Assembly (NCBI GenBank): GCA_963691705.1
Contig: OY829539.1
Location: 16,914,186-16,978,185, forward strand
Length of the DNA stretch: 64,000 nt
Reading direction: 5' to 3'
DNA from: Viola odorata
Taxonomy: Eukaryota; Streptophyta; Magnoliopsida; Malpighiales; Violaceae
In this document: in pieces, positions 53,050 through 63,720 of the stretch
Layout of the letters: every line of letters starts with the position of its first letter
Position numbering within the stretch: position 1 is the stretch's first letter
Translations under genes and position numbers: made by a program
Notes under the pieces: model-generated
What the model saw: the letters and a program-made list of their open reading frames with translations, nothing else
The model's database searches: none
What the model was told of the DNA's origin: nothing

Positions 53050-54830
53050 AGAGCTCATTTTTCAGGGAAGTTGTCCTTTTACATTTTTGCAATTTCTGTT
53101 TCCGCAATTTATGTTTCTATAATTTATGTTTTCGTAATTTACATTTTTTGCAATTTTAAATTCTCGTTATTTACGTTGTTGCAAGAGTACGTGCGTAATG
53201 TTGGCTAAAATCCTTAGTTTTTGCAAAATTTTCTCGTTATACATGTGCAACTTGGGCTAAAAAAAATAGAAGAAGAGGGGAAAACGAAAATCCCACGTTT
53301 TGAACATTTTTTGAATCAAGCATATTCATCGTTTTATCACGTCACGGATAACTTGAGCGTTCTTTAGAAATTATATAAACATGCATGATCTTGTCTGTTA
53401 ACTCTTATATCCATGGCATGTTTAGATGTAAGCAGTCACAAACATATCCCTGTGAGTATTTTGGGCCTTCATGCCTTATTTTCTTTCATGAGTGTAAATG
53501 CTAAACTAGGAGCTAGTTAGATTTGCATAACATCCAGGGTACATGAACTATCAGACATGGGATAGCGGTAAAGATGACAGGCGACTTTGCTTTGCTCTTC
53601 TTCCCCATTTTTATTTTTTAACCCTTTTTACCCCCAAAACACACATTTTGTACACCATGTACAACTCTATCAAACACCCAAAAGCCTTTTTAACCAAGTG
53701 ATTTAGTGCTCGACTGGGACCGCCAAATTGGAGTTACACGTCAGACAAGGGAATGACAAGGGAGCCCTTAGAGGAGCACTGACAAATCAACGTCAAAAGA
53801 AGGTCAAATAAAACAAGACAGAGAGAAGAATAGACCAAACAAAAATTGCACTTGCTTCACTTGCTATTAGTACCTACAAGAAAAAGAGGGGGAACGAAAG
53901 AGAGAAAAAACAAAAGGAAAAAAAAGGAGGGGAAAGAAAAAAAAGGAGAGGAGAGAGAGGGGGAAATAAGGAAAGAGAAAAATAAAAAATAAAAAAAGGG
54001 AAAAAGAGAAGAAAGAAATACAAAGAAAAGGCGTCTCAAGAACCACCAAACCAATAAAAACGGAAGCAAGTGCAAAGAAAAAGAAAAAGAGAAGTCAATC
54101 AAGATCGCAAGGATGACCATGAAGAAGAACGCCTCAACAAAAGAAGAAAAATTCATGTACTTTGCTCTTCGCCACCATCAAATCGTCGAGCATCATCCAC
54201 CACAATTTGTCTTCATCACAATCAGTCGTCGAGCACAAAACTCATTTAAAACCTTTCGCCCAAAAAAAACAAAAACACACAATACTTTCTTCTACAAGTT
54301 CCTCATTTCTTCCTCCCTCGCAAAGTCCTTTCGATTATTAGCAGACCCATGCATGTGCATCTTCATTTGAAGTATATTCACTTAGATTGACATTGCAAAT
54401 TTAATTTTTGTGCTATTTTTATTGCATTTTTAGGAGTGTAAACACAAAGCCTTATTTTCTGAGCATGAGTGCAAACACTAATGTCTGGTGAGGACTGCTT
54501 ACAACTGCAGGTCATGGGAAAGTCTTGTCCTTGAGGTCGTTATTTTCTGAACAAGACGTAGACGTTATCTAGACTTGAATCAATCATGTTCATATAACGA
54601 AAATTGGAACGAACATTTTTCAAAGAATATACTTGAATTGATTTTCTTTTAAACAAAGAGGTCATTTTCGGTCCAACAAAAGACTTGGGGGAAAGCCATG
54701 GGTTAAATGTAGGAATATACAATGTTTCTCACATTATCATTTGCTCTACCTTTTTTTTCATCTGTGCTGCTTTCGTGTTTGCCTCTCTCATATTCGCAGG
54801 ATACGGATACACTTTGACGGAATCACTCAC
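53050..54830 (+). other. 3' untranslated region of the Ogre-like element with conserved blocks
   Basis: No protein-like frame. Block 53447-53567, purine tract 53878-54090 and block 54318-54573 follow the same order as 27936-28057, 28456-28590 and 28885-29117 in the Athila-like element. Confidence 0.65.
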
Positions 54831-56575
54831 CAAACGTTGTGGCTTCCAACCACTCACCAACGCGGTGGCTTCCAACCACTCACTAGTTTATCAAATGCGG
54901 TGGCTTCCAACCACTCACCAACGCGGTGGCTTTCAACCACTCACCAACGCGGTGGATTCTAACCACTCACAAATGCGGTGGTTTCCAACCACTTACAAAT
55001 GCGGTGGCTTTCAACCACTCACTAGTTTACCAAATGAGGTGGCTTTCAACCACTCACCAGTTTACCAATGCGGTGGCTTCCAACCACTCACCAATGCGGT
55101 GGCTTCCAACCACTCACCAACGTTGTGGCTTTCAACCACTCACTAACGCGGTGGCTTCCAACCACTCACCAATGCGGTGGCTTCCAACCACTCACCAACG
55201 TGGTGGCTTTCAACCACTCACCAACGCGGTGGCTTCCAACCACTCACAAATGCGGTGGCTTCCAACCACTCACAAACGCGGTGGCTTTCAACCACTCACC
55301 AACACGGTGGATTTCAACCACTCACAAATGCGGTGGCTTCCAACCACTTACAAATGCGGTGGCTTTCAACCACTCACTAGTTTACCAAATGAGGTGGCTT
55401 TCAACCACTCACCAGTTTACCAATGCGGTGGCTTCCAACCACTCACCAATGCAGTGGCTTCCAACCACTCACCAACGTTGTGGCTTTCAACCACTCACTA
55501 ACGCGGTGGCTTCCAACCACTCACCAACGCGGTGGCTTCCAACCACTCACCAATGCGGTGGCTTCCAACCACTCACAAATGCAGTGACTTTCAACCACTC
55601 ACTAGTTTACCAAATGCGGTGGCTTCCAACCACTCACCAACACGGTGGCTTTCAATCACTCACCAACGCGGTGGCTTCCAACCACTCATAAATGCGGTGG
55701 CTTTCAACCACTCACAAATGCGGTGGCTTTCAACCACTCACTAACGCGGTGGCTTCCAACCACTCACCAACGTGGTGGCTTCCAACCACTCACCAATGCG
55801 GTGGCTTCCAACCACTCACAAATGCGGTGACTTTCAACCACTCACTAGTTTACCAAATGCGGTGGCTTCCAACCACTCACCAACGCTGTGGCTTTCAACC
55901 ACTCACCAACGCGGTGGCTTCCAACCACTCACAAATGCGGTGGCTTCCAACCACTCACAAATGCGGTGGCTTCCAACCACTTACAAATACGGTGGCTTTC
56001 AACCACTCACTAGTTTACCAAATGAGGTGGCTTTCAACCACTCACCAGTTTACCAATGCGGTGGCTTCCAACCACTCACCAATGCGGTGGCTTCCAACCA
56101 CTCACCAACGCTGTGGCTTTCAACCACTCACTAACGCGGTGGCTTCCAACCACTCACCAACGCGGTGGCATCCAATCACTCACCAATGCGGTGGCTTCCA
56201 ACCACTCACAAATGCGGTGACTTTCAACCACTCACTAGTTTACCAAATGCGGTGGCTTCCAACCACTCACCAACGCGGTGGCTTTCAACCACTCACCAAC
56301 GCGGTGGCTTCCAACCACTCACAAATGCGGTGGCTTCCAACCACTCACAAATACGGTGGCTTTCAACCACTCACTAGTTTACCAAATGAGGTGGCTTTCA
56401 ACCACTCACCAGTTTACCAAATGTGGTGGCTTCCAACCACTCACAATGCTGTGGCTTTCAACCACTCTTCATCCTAAATCATGCGGTGGCTTTCAACCAC
56501 TCACTGGTTTACCAATGCAGTGGCTTTCAACCACTCTTCATCCTAAATCATGCGATGGCTTCCAATCACTCTCCA
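54830..56575 (+). repeat. 26-bp tandem array with higher-order structure
   Basis: About 60 units of the type GCGGTGGCTTCCAACCACTC plus a 6-nt variable tail (ACAAAT, ACCAAC, ACTAGT). Each unit can fold as GTGG-CTTCCAA-CCAC. The variant CTAGTTTACCAAATGAGG recurs at 55022, 55377, 56010 and 56373, giving higher-order spacings of 355, 633 and 363 bp. 26 bp is not a codon multiple, so the open frames through it (period 26 residues) are by-products, not genes. Confidence 0.9.
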
Positions 56576-56639
56576 TTTTAGTTCATACGGTAAGATCAAG
56601 GTAAAACTTACTTCCCCTTTTTCACCCTATGTTTAGTGT

Positions 56640-56770
56640 TGTGATTGGTCACCTCTCCACACACGCCATGTCTTTTAAATTTGCGTAAGCGGTTTGTCCC
56701 CACGCCCTGTCTTTCAAATTCGCGTAAGCGATACATCCTCAATATCCGAAAAGACCACCTTTTAGAGGTG
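56640..56770 (+). repeat. Diverged hairpin repeats related to those at 63100-63700
   Basis: GCGT-AAGCGGTTTGTCCCC-ACGC is the same stem-loop design as the minus-strand array of the second Ogre-like element, here with only two or three copies. Confidence 0.6.
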
Positions 56771-56999
56771 ACCAAACATTTCCCTTACATTAAAGTGAAG
56801 GTGCGTTACTGTCAACCAACATCAGACCAAAGGTACATTCTAATTCTCATTTACAATTCTGCAATTTACATTTTTCCTCACTATCAAAGTAGTTGTCATT
56901 TACATTTATGCATTTCTGCATTCTCCCTCAATATTTGGGTAGTTTGCATTTATTTTCTCGCAATTGGCATTGTTTATGAAATTCCCAACTACATTCTAC

Positions 57000-57390
57000 A
57001 ATTCTACATATCTAAATACTCCTCCTTGACCGACTACTTTCTTACATACTATATCTAAAATACTCCTCCTTGAGCGACTACTTTCCTGTCTTACATTCCT
57101 GTCTATCTAAATACTCCTCCTTGAGAGACTACTTTCCTATCTATCTAAAATACTCCTCCTTGAGCGACTACTTTTCTGCATACTATATCTAAAATACTCC
57201 TCCTTGAGCGACTACTTTCCTGTCTTACATTCCTGTCTATCTAAATACACCTCCTTGAGCGACTACTTTCCTGTCTATCTAAATACTCCTCCTTGAGTGA
57301 CTACTTTCCTGCATACTATATCTAAAATACTCCTCCTTGAGCGACTACTTTTCTGCATAATTATTACTCCTCCCTGAGCGACTATATCTT
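57000..57390 (+). repeat. CTCCTTGAGCGACTACTTT repeats
   Basis: About eight copies with spacers of 20-50 nt (ATCTAAATA, TGTCTTACATTCC). Part of the variable 3' UTR. Confidence 0.75.
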
Positions 57391-57515
57391 TTAATTCATG
57401 CACAATCCCACATCTCAACCGGTCAAGATGTATTCAAAATATGGTAAAGAGTTGGGGCAACCGTCATTACTGCTTATCAAAAATTTTAGTTACACTGTAT
57501 TTTTGATTAGACAGT

Positions 57516-57529
57516 AAAGAGGGGGCAAC
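57516..57529 (+). promoter_or_regulatory. Polypurine tract of the Ogre-like element
   Basis: AAAGAGGGGGCAAC abuts the 3' LTR start. The minus-strand element has the same at 62565-62578. Confidence 0.7.
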
Positions 57530-57717
57530 TGTTGCTACCCGAATTTTGACTTATGTCACGACTTTTTTTTCTTCGTTTTATTTCATGTCGCATTAATAGC
57601 CCGTTTACGTCAAATTTCAATCGATTTTTGATCAAGGACTATTTGTTTTAATATTTCGTGTCATTTCACGTCTTTTGAATTTTTCATATTTTTCTCGTAT
57701 TTTCGACTAAAACTGTA
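57530..57717 (+). repeat. Truncated 3' LTR of the Ogre-like element
   Basis: Matches 45872-46060 with scattered differences, then stops abruptly at a copia sequence. Confidence 0.8.
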
Positions 57718-58600
57718 TCTTCTGAAGTTTAGTACAAAAGATTTGGATCAACTGAAATACTTTCTAGGGATAGAAGTTTCCAGGAGCAACAAAGGTATCT
57801 TCTTATCTCAAAGAAAGTATGTTCTTGATCTTCTTGTAGAAATAGGAAAGTTGGGAGTCAAGCCCTGTAGTTCTCCTATGGCTCCAAATGTCCATCTCAC
57901 CAAAGATGATGGTGACCCGTTTAATGATCCTGAGAAATATAGGAGATTCGTTGGGAAATTAAACTATCTCATAGTGACACGTCCTGACATCACCTTCGCG
58001 GTTAGTGTTGTCAGTCAATTCATGTCTGCTCCAACAGATAAGCATTGGGAAACTCTGGAGCACATCTTGTGTTATCTGAAAGGGGCACCTGGTCTTGGGA
58101 TCCTATATAGTAACCATGGTCACAACCGGATTGAGTGTTTTGCAGATACGGATTGGGCCGGGTTGAAGATTGATAGAAGATCAATAACCGGCTATTGTGT
58201 CTTTGTTGGTGGGAAGCTAATCTCATGGAGGAGCAAGAAGTAAAATGTGGTGTCACGATCTAGTGCAAAGTCTGAATACAGAGCAATGGCACAATCCTCC
58301 TGTGAGATTCTATGGATGCGACAACTTCTAGCTGAAATTGGTATAGAACATTCTTCTCCTTCAAAACTCTGGTGTGATAATCAAGCTGCTCTTCACATTG
58401 CTGCAAATCCTGTCTATCATGAGAGGACTAAACACATTGAAGTAGATTATCACTTCATTCGTGAGAAAATTCAAGTTCTACTCATTACGTGAAGACAGGA
58501 GAACAATTGGGTGATCTCGTCACGAAAGCTCTTTCAGGTCCTCGAGTGGATTACCTTTGTAACAAGTTGGGCATGATTAATATCTATGCTCCAGCTTGAG
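57718..58600 (+). pseudogene. Copia pol 3' fragment: RT end and RNase H
   Basis: It begins KFSTKDLDQLKYFLGIEVSRS, the last part of copia RT after the catalytic box. RRFVGKLNYLIVTRPDITFAV and the RNase H follow: CFADTDWAG (Asp), a TAA at about 58241-58243 where Gln is expected (WRSKK-stop-NVVSRSSAK), SEYRAMA (Glu) and LWCDNQAALHIAANP (Asp). A frameshift near 58485 precedes the end of the polyprotein (LVTKALSGPRVDYLCNKLGM). It replaces the rest of the Ogre LTR, so it reached here by insertion plus deletion or by recombination. Confidence 0.8.
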
Positions 58601-58742
58601 GAGGAGTGTTAGAATATATAGGTATTATACATGTATATGTATTGGTATAAGTAGAGTATATATATAGTGGTATATCCCTTGTATGTAGTAAGAAACATTA
58701 TTTCTCCATTTGCTGAAATTACACTTTTGTTTTCTAGTTTCA
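58595..58742 (+). mobile_element. Polypurine tract and 3' LTR remnant of the copia fragment
   Basis: TTGAGGAGGAG precedes TGTTAGAATATATAGG at 58607. The copia LTR end is estimated at TAGTTTCA near 58742. No 5' partner. Confidence 0.5.
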
Positions 58743-58759
58743 GAACCAACCAAATAACT

Positions 58760-59590
58760 TTCAGTGATGAGGAAGTCAAGCAAAATCTACACACAGAGAC
58801 TCTTGCCATTGTCTACAAGTTGTAATGTAATATTAATTTTGATGCCTTCGGCGGACGATCAACAATTAATGTTGATTAGAGTGTTGGGAAAAGGCAAGCC
58901 TACCGTAGTCCATAACCTTGCCCGATACATATACGTGAAGTGTAAAAAAAGTACAGTACCTACGTTTTCGTAACCATTTCTCAAGTGCTCGATCGTCACC
59001 AGTGATAGGTTGGTCCCACATAGTGAATGCTACCGCCCACACCAGACTGAGAGATTACCATGAATACCCATGTAGTACTTATTTGGATTATCAAGTTTGT
59101 TCCTCATTATGTACAAGAGTTGATTCTCGAGGACTCGTATGCTGACGAGGAGGATGCAATAAACACTCTATCAATTCATTAGTGAAGATCCCCGAGCCAA
59201 AAAACAATGCCAAAATTGGAAAAAAATATATGTTCGGATATTGTTGGACACTAGTGAAACAAAGGATTTCCCTATTCTTGAAGAAAATCTCCATGATTCA
59301 GAGATTAGTGGAGTTGCTCTGAAGAAAGCCTTCGATTGAGACTAGAACAAGCTCCCACCTGATGCAGAGGATCGTTCAAGCTCTCCAACTCTATTGGTTT
59401 TAATTATGGATCACAACACTATTGCTGCGTTTCGCACTGAGTTAGGTCATATTGGAGAGCGAGTTGAGAACGACCAGTGGGAAAGGCCATCGAATTTGAC
59501 CATGTGCAGATTAACTTTAGATGTTCTGAGGAATCAACGTCAAGCTCTCAAGCAAGCAATAGGTGAGTTGTTCCATGTCTGTTTCTCTTG
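58760..59590 (+). pseudogene. Unrecognised decayed protein-coding gene
   Basis: Several protein-like stretches occur in changing frames: DEEVKQNLHTETLAIVYKL near 58770, KPTVVHNLARYIYVKC near 58900, FVPHYVQELILEDSYADEED near 59100, and FRTELGHIGERVENDQWERP then MCRLTLDVLRNQRQALKQAI up to 59565. The last ends at a GTGAGT donor (59566). Stops and shifts separate them. I do not recognise the family. It is not obviously a transposon protein, so it may be a host pseudogene. Confidence 0.35.
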
Positions 59591-59730
59591 ATGCGTTAAC
59601 AGAGGTTGCTAAAATCTCAAAACTACTACATCGATAAAACATAAGAAAGATGACAGTTGCATTAATATTTACAAATTTTTTTTATCTGTTAATATTTACC
59701 ATGTTGTTATTTAAAATTTCAAAAAAATAA

Positions 59731-59841
59731 TTATGTTTGAAACACCTTACAAAATTTTAGTAATTTTTTATTTTCGTTACATATAGTAATTAAATACAAA
59801 AATAACTTCATCAAAATTTTGTAGGGTGTTTCAAACATTAA
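59731..59841. repeat. Short foldback with 28-bp arms
   Basis: 59731-59758 and 59813-59841 are inverted copies (ATGTTTGAAACACC core) with two or three mismatches, separated by 54 nt. MITE-like. Confidence 0.55.
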
Positions 59842-59904
59842 GAAAACATAGAAATTGAAAAGCATATTTGATTGAAGAATTTTTTGTATTTACATGATGT
59901 TAGT

Positions 59905-62564
59905 TGTCGCACCCATTTTTGGATTCCTATCCTAATGCGACGCGGGTTTGGGACGAGATGTGAGACGAAATCGGGCTCATCTCACATAATGCTAATGAAG
60001 TCGCCACCCTAATTGATTTCTAGGTTTAAGGAACCTATTTGTCATGCATAAAAATAAAAAAAGCTAAGGCGAGATGGGTCTGAACCCGAGAACAGTGGTT
60101 CGGGGTCGATTTATGGACTCGGGAAGGTGTTAGGCACCCGAGTCTCATCCTAAAAGGGTTACCGGATGAAGAGGTGTTTTAAATTATGTTTGAAAAATAA
60201 AAATTCCTAATTTAGTGTTCATGCCCAATGGATAAATTAAATTTTAAATATCATGCATACGAATATATATATGCGACAAGCGTGAAATAAATAAAAGGGT
60301 AAGAAACGTTTACTTGATTAAAGGGTACGGACGGTTTTTCCCTTTTTTACCGGAGTTATCGGCGTACTTGTGAAAGGCATTGATTGATTTACCCTACAAA
60401 GTTGACATTATTAGTTTGGGAAAAGTGATAATCGAAAAAAATAGATAAATATTTAATGGCTTACTGCGAGTGGAATAATTATTTAAGCATTTGTGGTCAT
60501 GCAAACATAATTAGTTAAAAAGTACGAGCATACAAATATTTGGAATCGAAATTATCGTACGTAAGCGAAGTAACATATATTTTTGACGCGAGCAGAATAA
60601 GAGCAGATGAAATTAAAAATTAAACATGCAAGCATCCAAAAATTAAACAATACAAGCATACGAAAATTAAACACACAAGCATACAAAAATTAAACAGTAC
60701 AAGTGCAGAAAATAAATAAATAGTACAAGCATACGAAAAGATTAAACATGCAAGTGCGAAAATAAATAAATAGTACAAACATACAAATAAAAATAAAACT
60801 AAAACAAACTAAAATAAAATAATAAAAAATAAAACGGTGGGCCAATCAATTGGGCCTGACCCACTAGCAGGGCCCACCAGTATGTTTGGACTGGTGATGA
60901 GGGTTAGATGGTGGTTGGGTGAATTGGGGTTTGGCAGTGGCAGCGGTGGCTGGTGGCAAGGACGGTGGTGCGGCTGGGCGTGGGACGGCGGGTTGGTACT
61001 GATTGCGGCGGCGCGACGATGGCTTGTGGTGTGGATTGGCTGATTGCGGCGCGGTTTGGCGTGGGACGGCGGGTCGGCGCCGATTGCGGCGGTGGGGCTT
61101 AGGATTGGGCAGTCTGGTGCCGATTGCGGCATAGCGGCGGTGGCTGCTGTTTGGCTTGACAGAGGCTGCGGCGGTGGATTGAGTTGATTGGGCGGCTGTG
61201 GTTGGTTGATTGAATGGGCTGGCAGCGTGGCCGGGTGGATTGGGTTGATTGCGCGGCTGCGGCGGTGGCTTGTGGTGTGGATTGGCTGATTGCGGCGCGG
61301 TTTGTTGTGGGTGTTTGATTGGGCTTAGGGATTGGGTTGATTGTTGCCGCTGTGGTTGTTATGGGTGTTTGATTGGGCTGAGGGATTGGGTGTTTTTGCA
61401 CGGCTGATTGATGGCGGCGGTGGGATTTGGTGTTTTTTATTTAATTGGGGTGTTTGGTTTGAAATTTGGTGGATGGGATGAACTGATTAATTTGATGGAG
61501 GATTGGAATTGGAATTGATTTTTTTGCAGGAGATTGAAGTGGGATTTAATTGATTGGGTCAATTGCAGGAAGTGGAATTGGCAATGAGCAAGTTTGAGAT
61601 TGGGAGGATAATTGATGATTTGGTGTGTCTTCCCCCCCCCCCCCCCCCCCCCCCGTTTGATTGAGAAAATAGGAGAGTATTTATAGAGGGAAATGGAGAT
61701 TGAGCCGGATGAGGGAGTAGAGATAATGATGATCATGGTTAGAGGTAGACTTGGAAAATGGAGAGGGTGAGGCTCGAGGAGATTTGGCAGTGAGGGATGG
61801 ATGAGTTGAGAGGAAGTAGATGGAGAGATGATGAGTGATGGGAGTGGGGGAGGAGGTAACAAGGCTAGCTAAATGTAGGGGCAGAGAGGAGCAATTAATG
61901 TGACGATTGCGTGAAGGAAAGAAAAGAGGGAGTTGGCGATGTTGGCGCAGAGGAAAAGAAAATGAGGAAGATGATGGTTGAAAAAGGCATGGCCGTTGGA
62001 TGGTTGACTATTGGCGAGTCAACCAATCCAACGGTTGAGATAAAGATGAGAAGGAAAAAGGTTTATTATTTATTTAATGGTTCGAGCTGACGGTACAGGC
62101 AAATTTCGCCTGAAAACAGAGGATAACTTGAACCGAAAAGGCTAAAATGTAGAATAAAATAAAATAAACTAATTAGCACATAGTAAGCGATAAAAAGTTT
62201 AATACAGAGTTCGATAAAAAAAAAATTTACTTGCAAGTAATAAAAGTTCGAACAGAAAAAATGCTTAAAGCAAAAATTGAACGAAACACAAATAGATAGC
62301 GTGAATTAGAAAAATAATAAAAGAAAAGTAGCTAATGAGCGAAATTGTTCGACCCTTGGTCTCGAGAATTTGACTCGGGAACCGATACAGGTTCGAACGG
62401 AAAAAAGTGATAAAAATGCGAAAAAGTACAAAATAAAATTTAAACGACATTAAGTGTAAAAATAAACATCAGATTGATGAAAATAAATGGAAGAGCGATT
62501 TTTGAAAATTGATGACAGAAATGCGACAAATGAAAAATTTTAAATCCAAAATCGGGTAGCAACA
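59905..62564 (-). repeat. 3' LTR of the second Ogre-like element
   Basis: Minus strand: TGTTGCTACCCGATTTTGG...GGGTGCGACA, 2660 bp, without the MITE. A region rich in GGCGG and TGATTGCGG words (60840-61430) includes a duplicated segment (61021-61055 and 61266-61302). The C-rich reading frames on its minus strand have no protein features. Confidence 0.8.
61679..61687 (-). promoter_or_regulatory. TATA box of the second Ogre-like LTR with nearby G run
   Basis: Minus CTATAAATA. On the transcribed strand a run of 23 G (61632-61654) begins about 25 nt downstream, at the expected start site. Confidence 0.55.
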
Positions 62565-62578
62565 GTTGCCCCCTCTTT
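62565..62578 (-). promoter_or_regulatory. Polypurine tract of the second Ogre-like element
   Basis: Minus AAAGAGGGGGCAAC directly before the LTR, same as at 57516-57529. Confidence 0.7.
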
Positions 62579-62721
62579 ACTGTCTTATCAAAAATCCGAT
62601 GTAATCGAGATTTTTGATGAGCAGTAAAGATGGTTGCTCCCGAACTAGCAATGGTTTGAAAAATACAAAAATGTAAATGCAGACCTCCCTGATAATGGGA
62701 TGATAAGTGGATGATGAAATG

Positions 62722-63010
62722 TAAATCAGGTAGGGCGAGGGTAGCACTCGCAGTCCATACCTTCGTGCCGAAAAGTAAATTGCAGAAAAGTAAATCAGGT
62801 AGGGCGAGGGTAGCACTCGCAGTCCATACCTTCGTGCCAAAAAGTAAATTGCAGAAAAGTAAATCAGGTAGGGCGAGGTAGCACTCGCAGTCCATACCTT
62901 GTGCAGAAAAGTAAATCAGGTAGGGCGAGGGTAACACTCGCAGTCCGTACCTTGGTGCAGAAAAGTAAATCAGGTAGGGCGAGGGTAGCACTCGCAGTCT
63001 ATACCTTTGT
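62722..63010 (-). repeat. Five 52-69-bp repeats with a GCGAG/CTCGC stem
   Basis: Units start at 62722, 62791, 62860, 62912 and 62966 (forward AAATCAGGTAGGGCGAGGG). On the transcript strand each can fold as GCGAG-TGCTACC-CTCGC. The fourth copy lacks one loop base. Confidence 0.8.
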
Positions 63011-63089
63011 GCGAAAAAGTAGACGCATGCATGATATGTTGGAAAAAATTACTGAAGGGGATGAATCATCGAAACAAAAGCTATCATGA

Positions 63090-63720
63090 GAGATAAGCGT
63101 AATAGACAGGGTGTGGGGACGCAACCAATCACACCTTTTAAAAGACAAGTTGTAGGGACGTGACCAATCACAACATTTAAAAGACATGATGTGAGGGATG
63201 TGACCTTTCACACCTTTGAAAAGACATGTATTGTGGGGACGTGACCAATCACAACGTTAAAAAAAGACGTGATGTGAGGGACGTGACCTTTCACACCTTT
63301 GAAAAGAGAAGTTGTGGGAACGTGACCGCTTACAACATGTTAAAAGATATCGCGTGGGGACGAACCGCTTACGCGACCTAAAAAAGACGCATGTTGTGGG
63401 GACGAACCGCTTACAACATGTTAAAAGACATCGCGTGGGGACGAACTGCTTACGCGACCTAAAAAGACGCATGTTGTGGGGACGAGCAACTTACAACATG
63501 TTAACATGACATCACGTGGGGACGAACCGCTTACGTGACTTAAAAAGACGCATGTTGTGGGGACGAACCGCTTACAACATGTTAAACAGACGCATGTTAT
63601 GGGGACGAACCGCTTACAACATGTTAAACAGACGCATGTTATGGGGACGAATCGCTTACAACATATTAAACAGACGCATGTTGCGGGACTGAGCCGCGTC
63701 AACATCCAGTGCAGGAAAGT
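63090..63720 (-). repeat. Array of stem-loop repeats with changing stems and constant loop
   Basis: Forward strand units share the loop GGGGACGAACCGCTT. Stems: TCGCGT/ACGCGA (63350-63355 with 63371-63376, and 63431-63436 with 63452-63457), CATGTTGT/ACAACATG (63390-63397 with 63413-63420), TCACGT/ACGTGA (63512-63517 with 63533-63538). Earlier units use a related loop with a GTGACCAATCA or GTGACCTTTCA core. Confidence 0.85.

Larger units (their letters stand above)
45872..57717 (+). mobile_element. Gag-only Ogre-like (Tat lineage) retrotransposon, 3' LTR truncated
   Basis: 5' LTR 45872-49133 and the first 188 bp of the 3' LTR (57530-57717) share TGTTGCTACCCGAATTTTGAC and the following sequence with small differences. 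The LTR is 3.26 kb including a 647-bp MITE. The primer site fits tRNA-Arg, and an extra ORF precedes gag. Very long LTRs, a tRNA-Arg primer and ORF1 are Ogre traits. No protease, RT or integrase follows gag. The 3' UTR holds a large tandem array. The 3' LTR is replaced after 57717 by a copia pol fragment. A related element lies on the minus strand from 59905. Confidence 0.75.

Noticed and set aside
53857..54156. Minus-strand frames rich in Phe/Leu/Ser
   Set aside because: They are translations of the purine-rich tract on the opposite strand.
54685..56477. Several overlapping plus-strand reading frames of 70-260 codons rich in NHSPTRWLPTTHQ-like words
   Set aside because: They are by-products of a 26-bp tandem repeat without stops in any plus frame; all three frames give the same 26-residue period, so they are not genes.
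54830..56575. CRISPR-like regular repeats
   Set aside because: Units are directly adjacent with 6-nt variable tails, no spacers of normal size, no cas genes, and the DNA is from a plant.
60809..61862. Minus-strand Pro/Thr/His-rich frames and a plus-strand Gly/Trp-rich frame
   Set aside because: They lie inside an LTR with biased, repeated GGCGG/TGATTG composition; no domain or start context.
62440..62991. Minus-strand frame with repeated LPSPYLIYFSA
   Set aside because: Generated by the 52-69-bp repeats of the 3' UTR.
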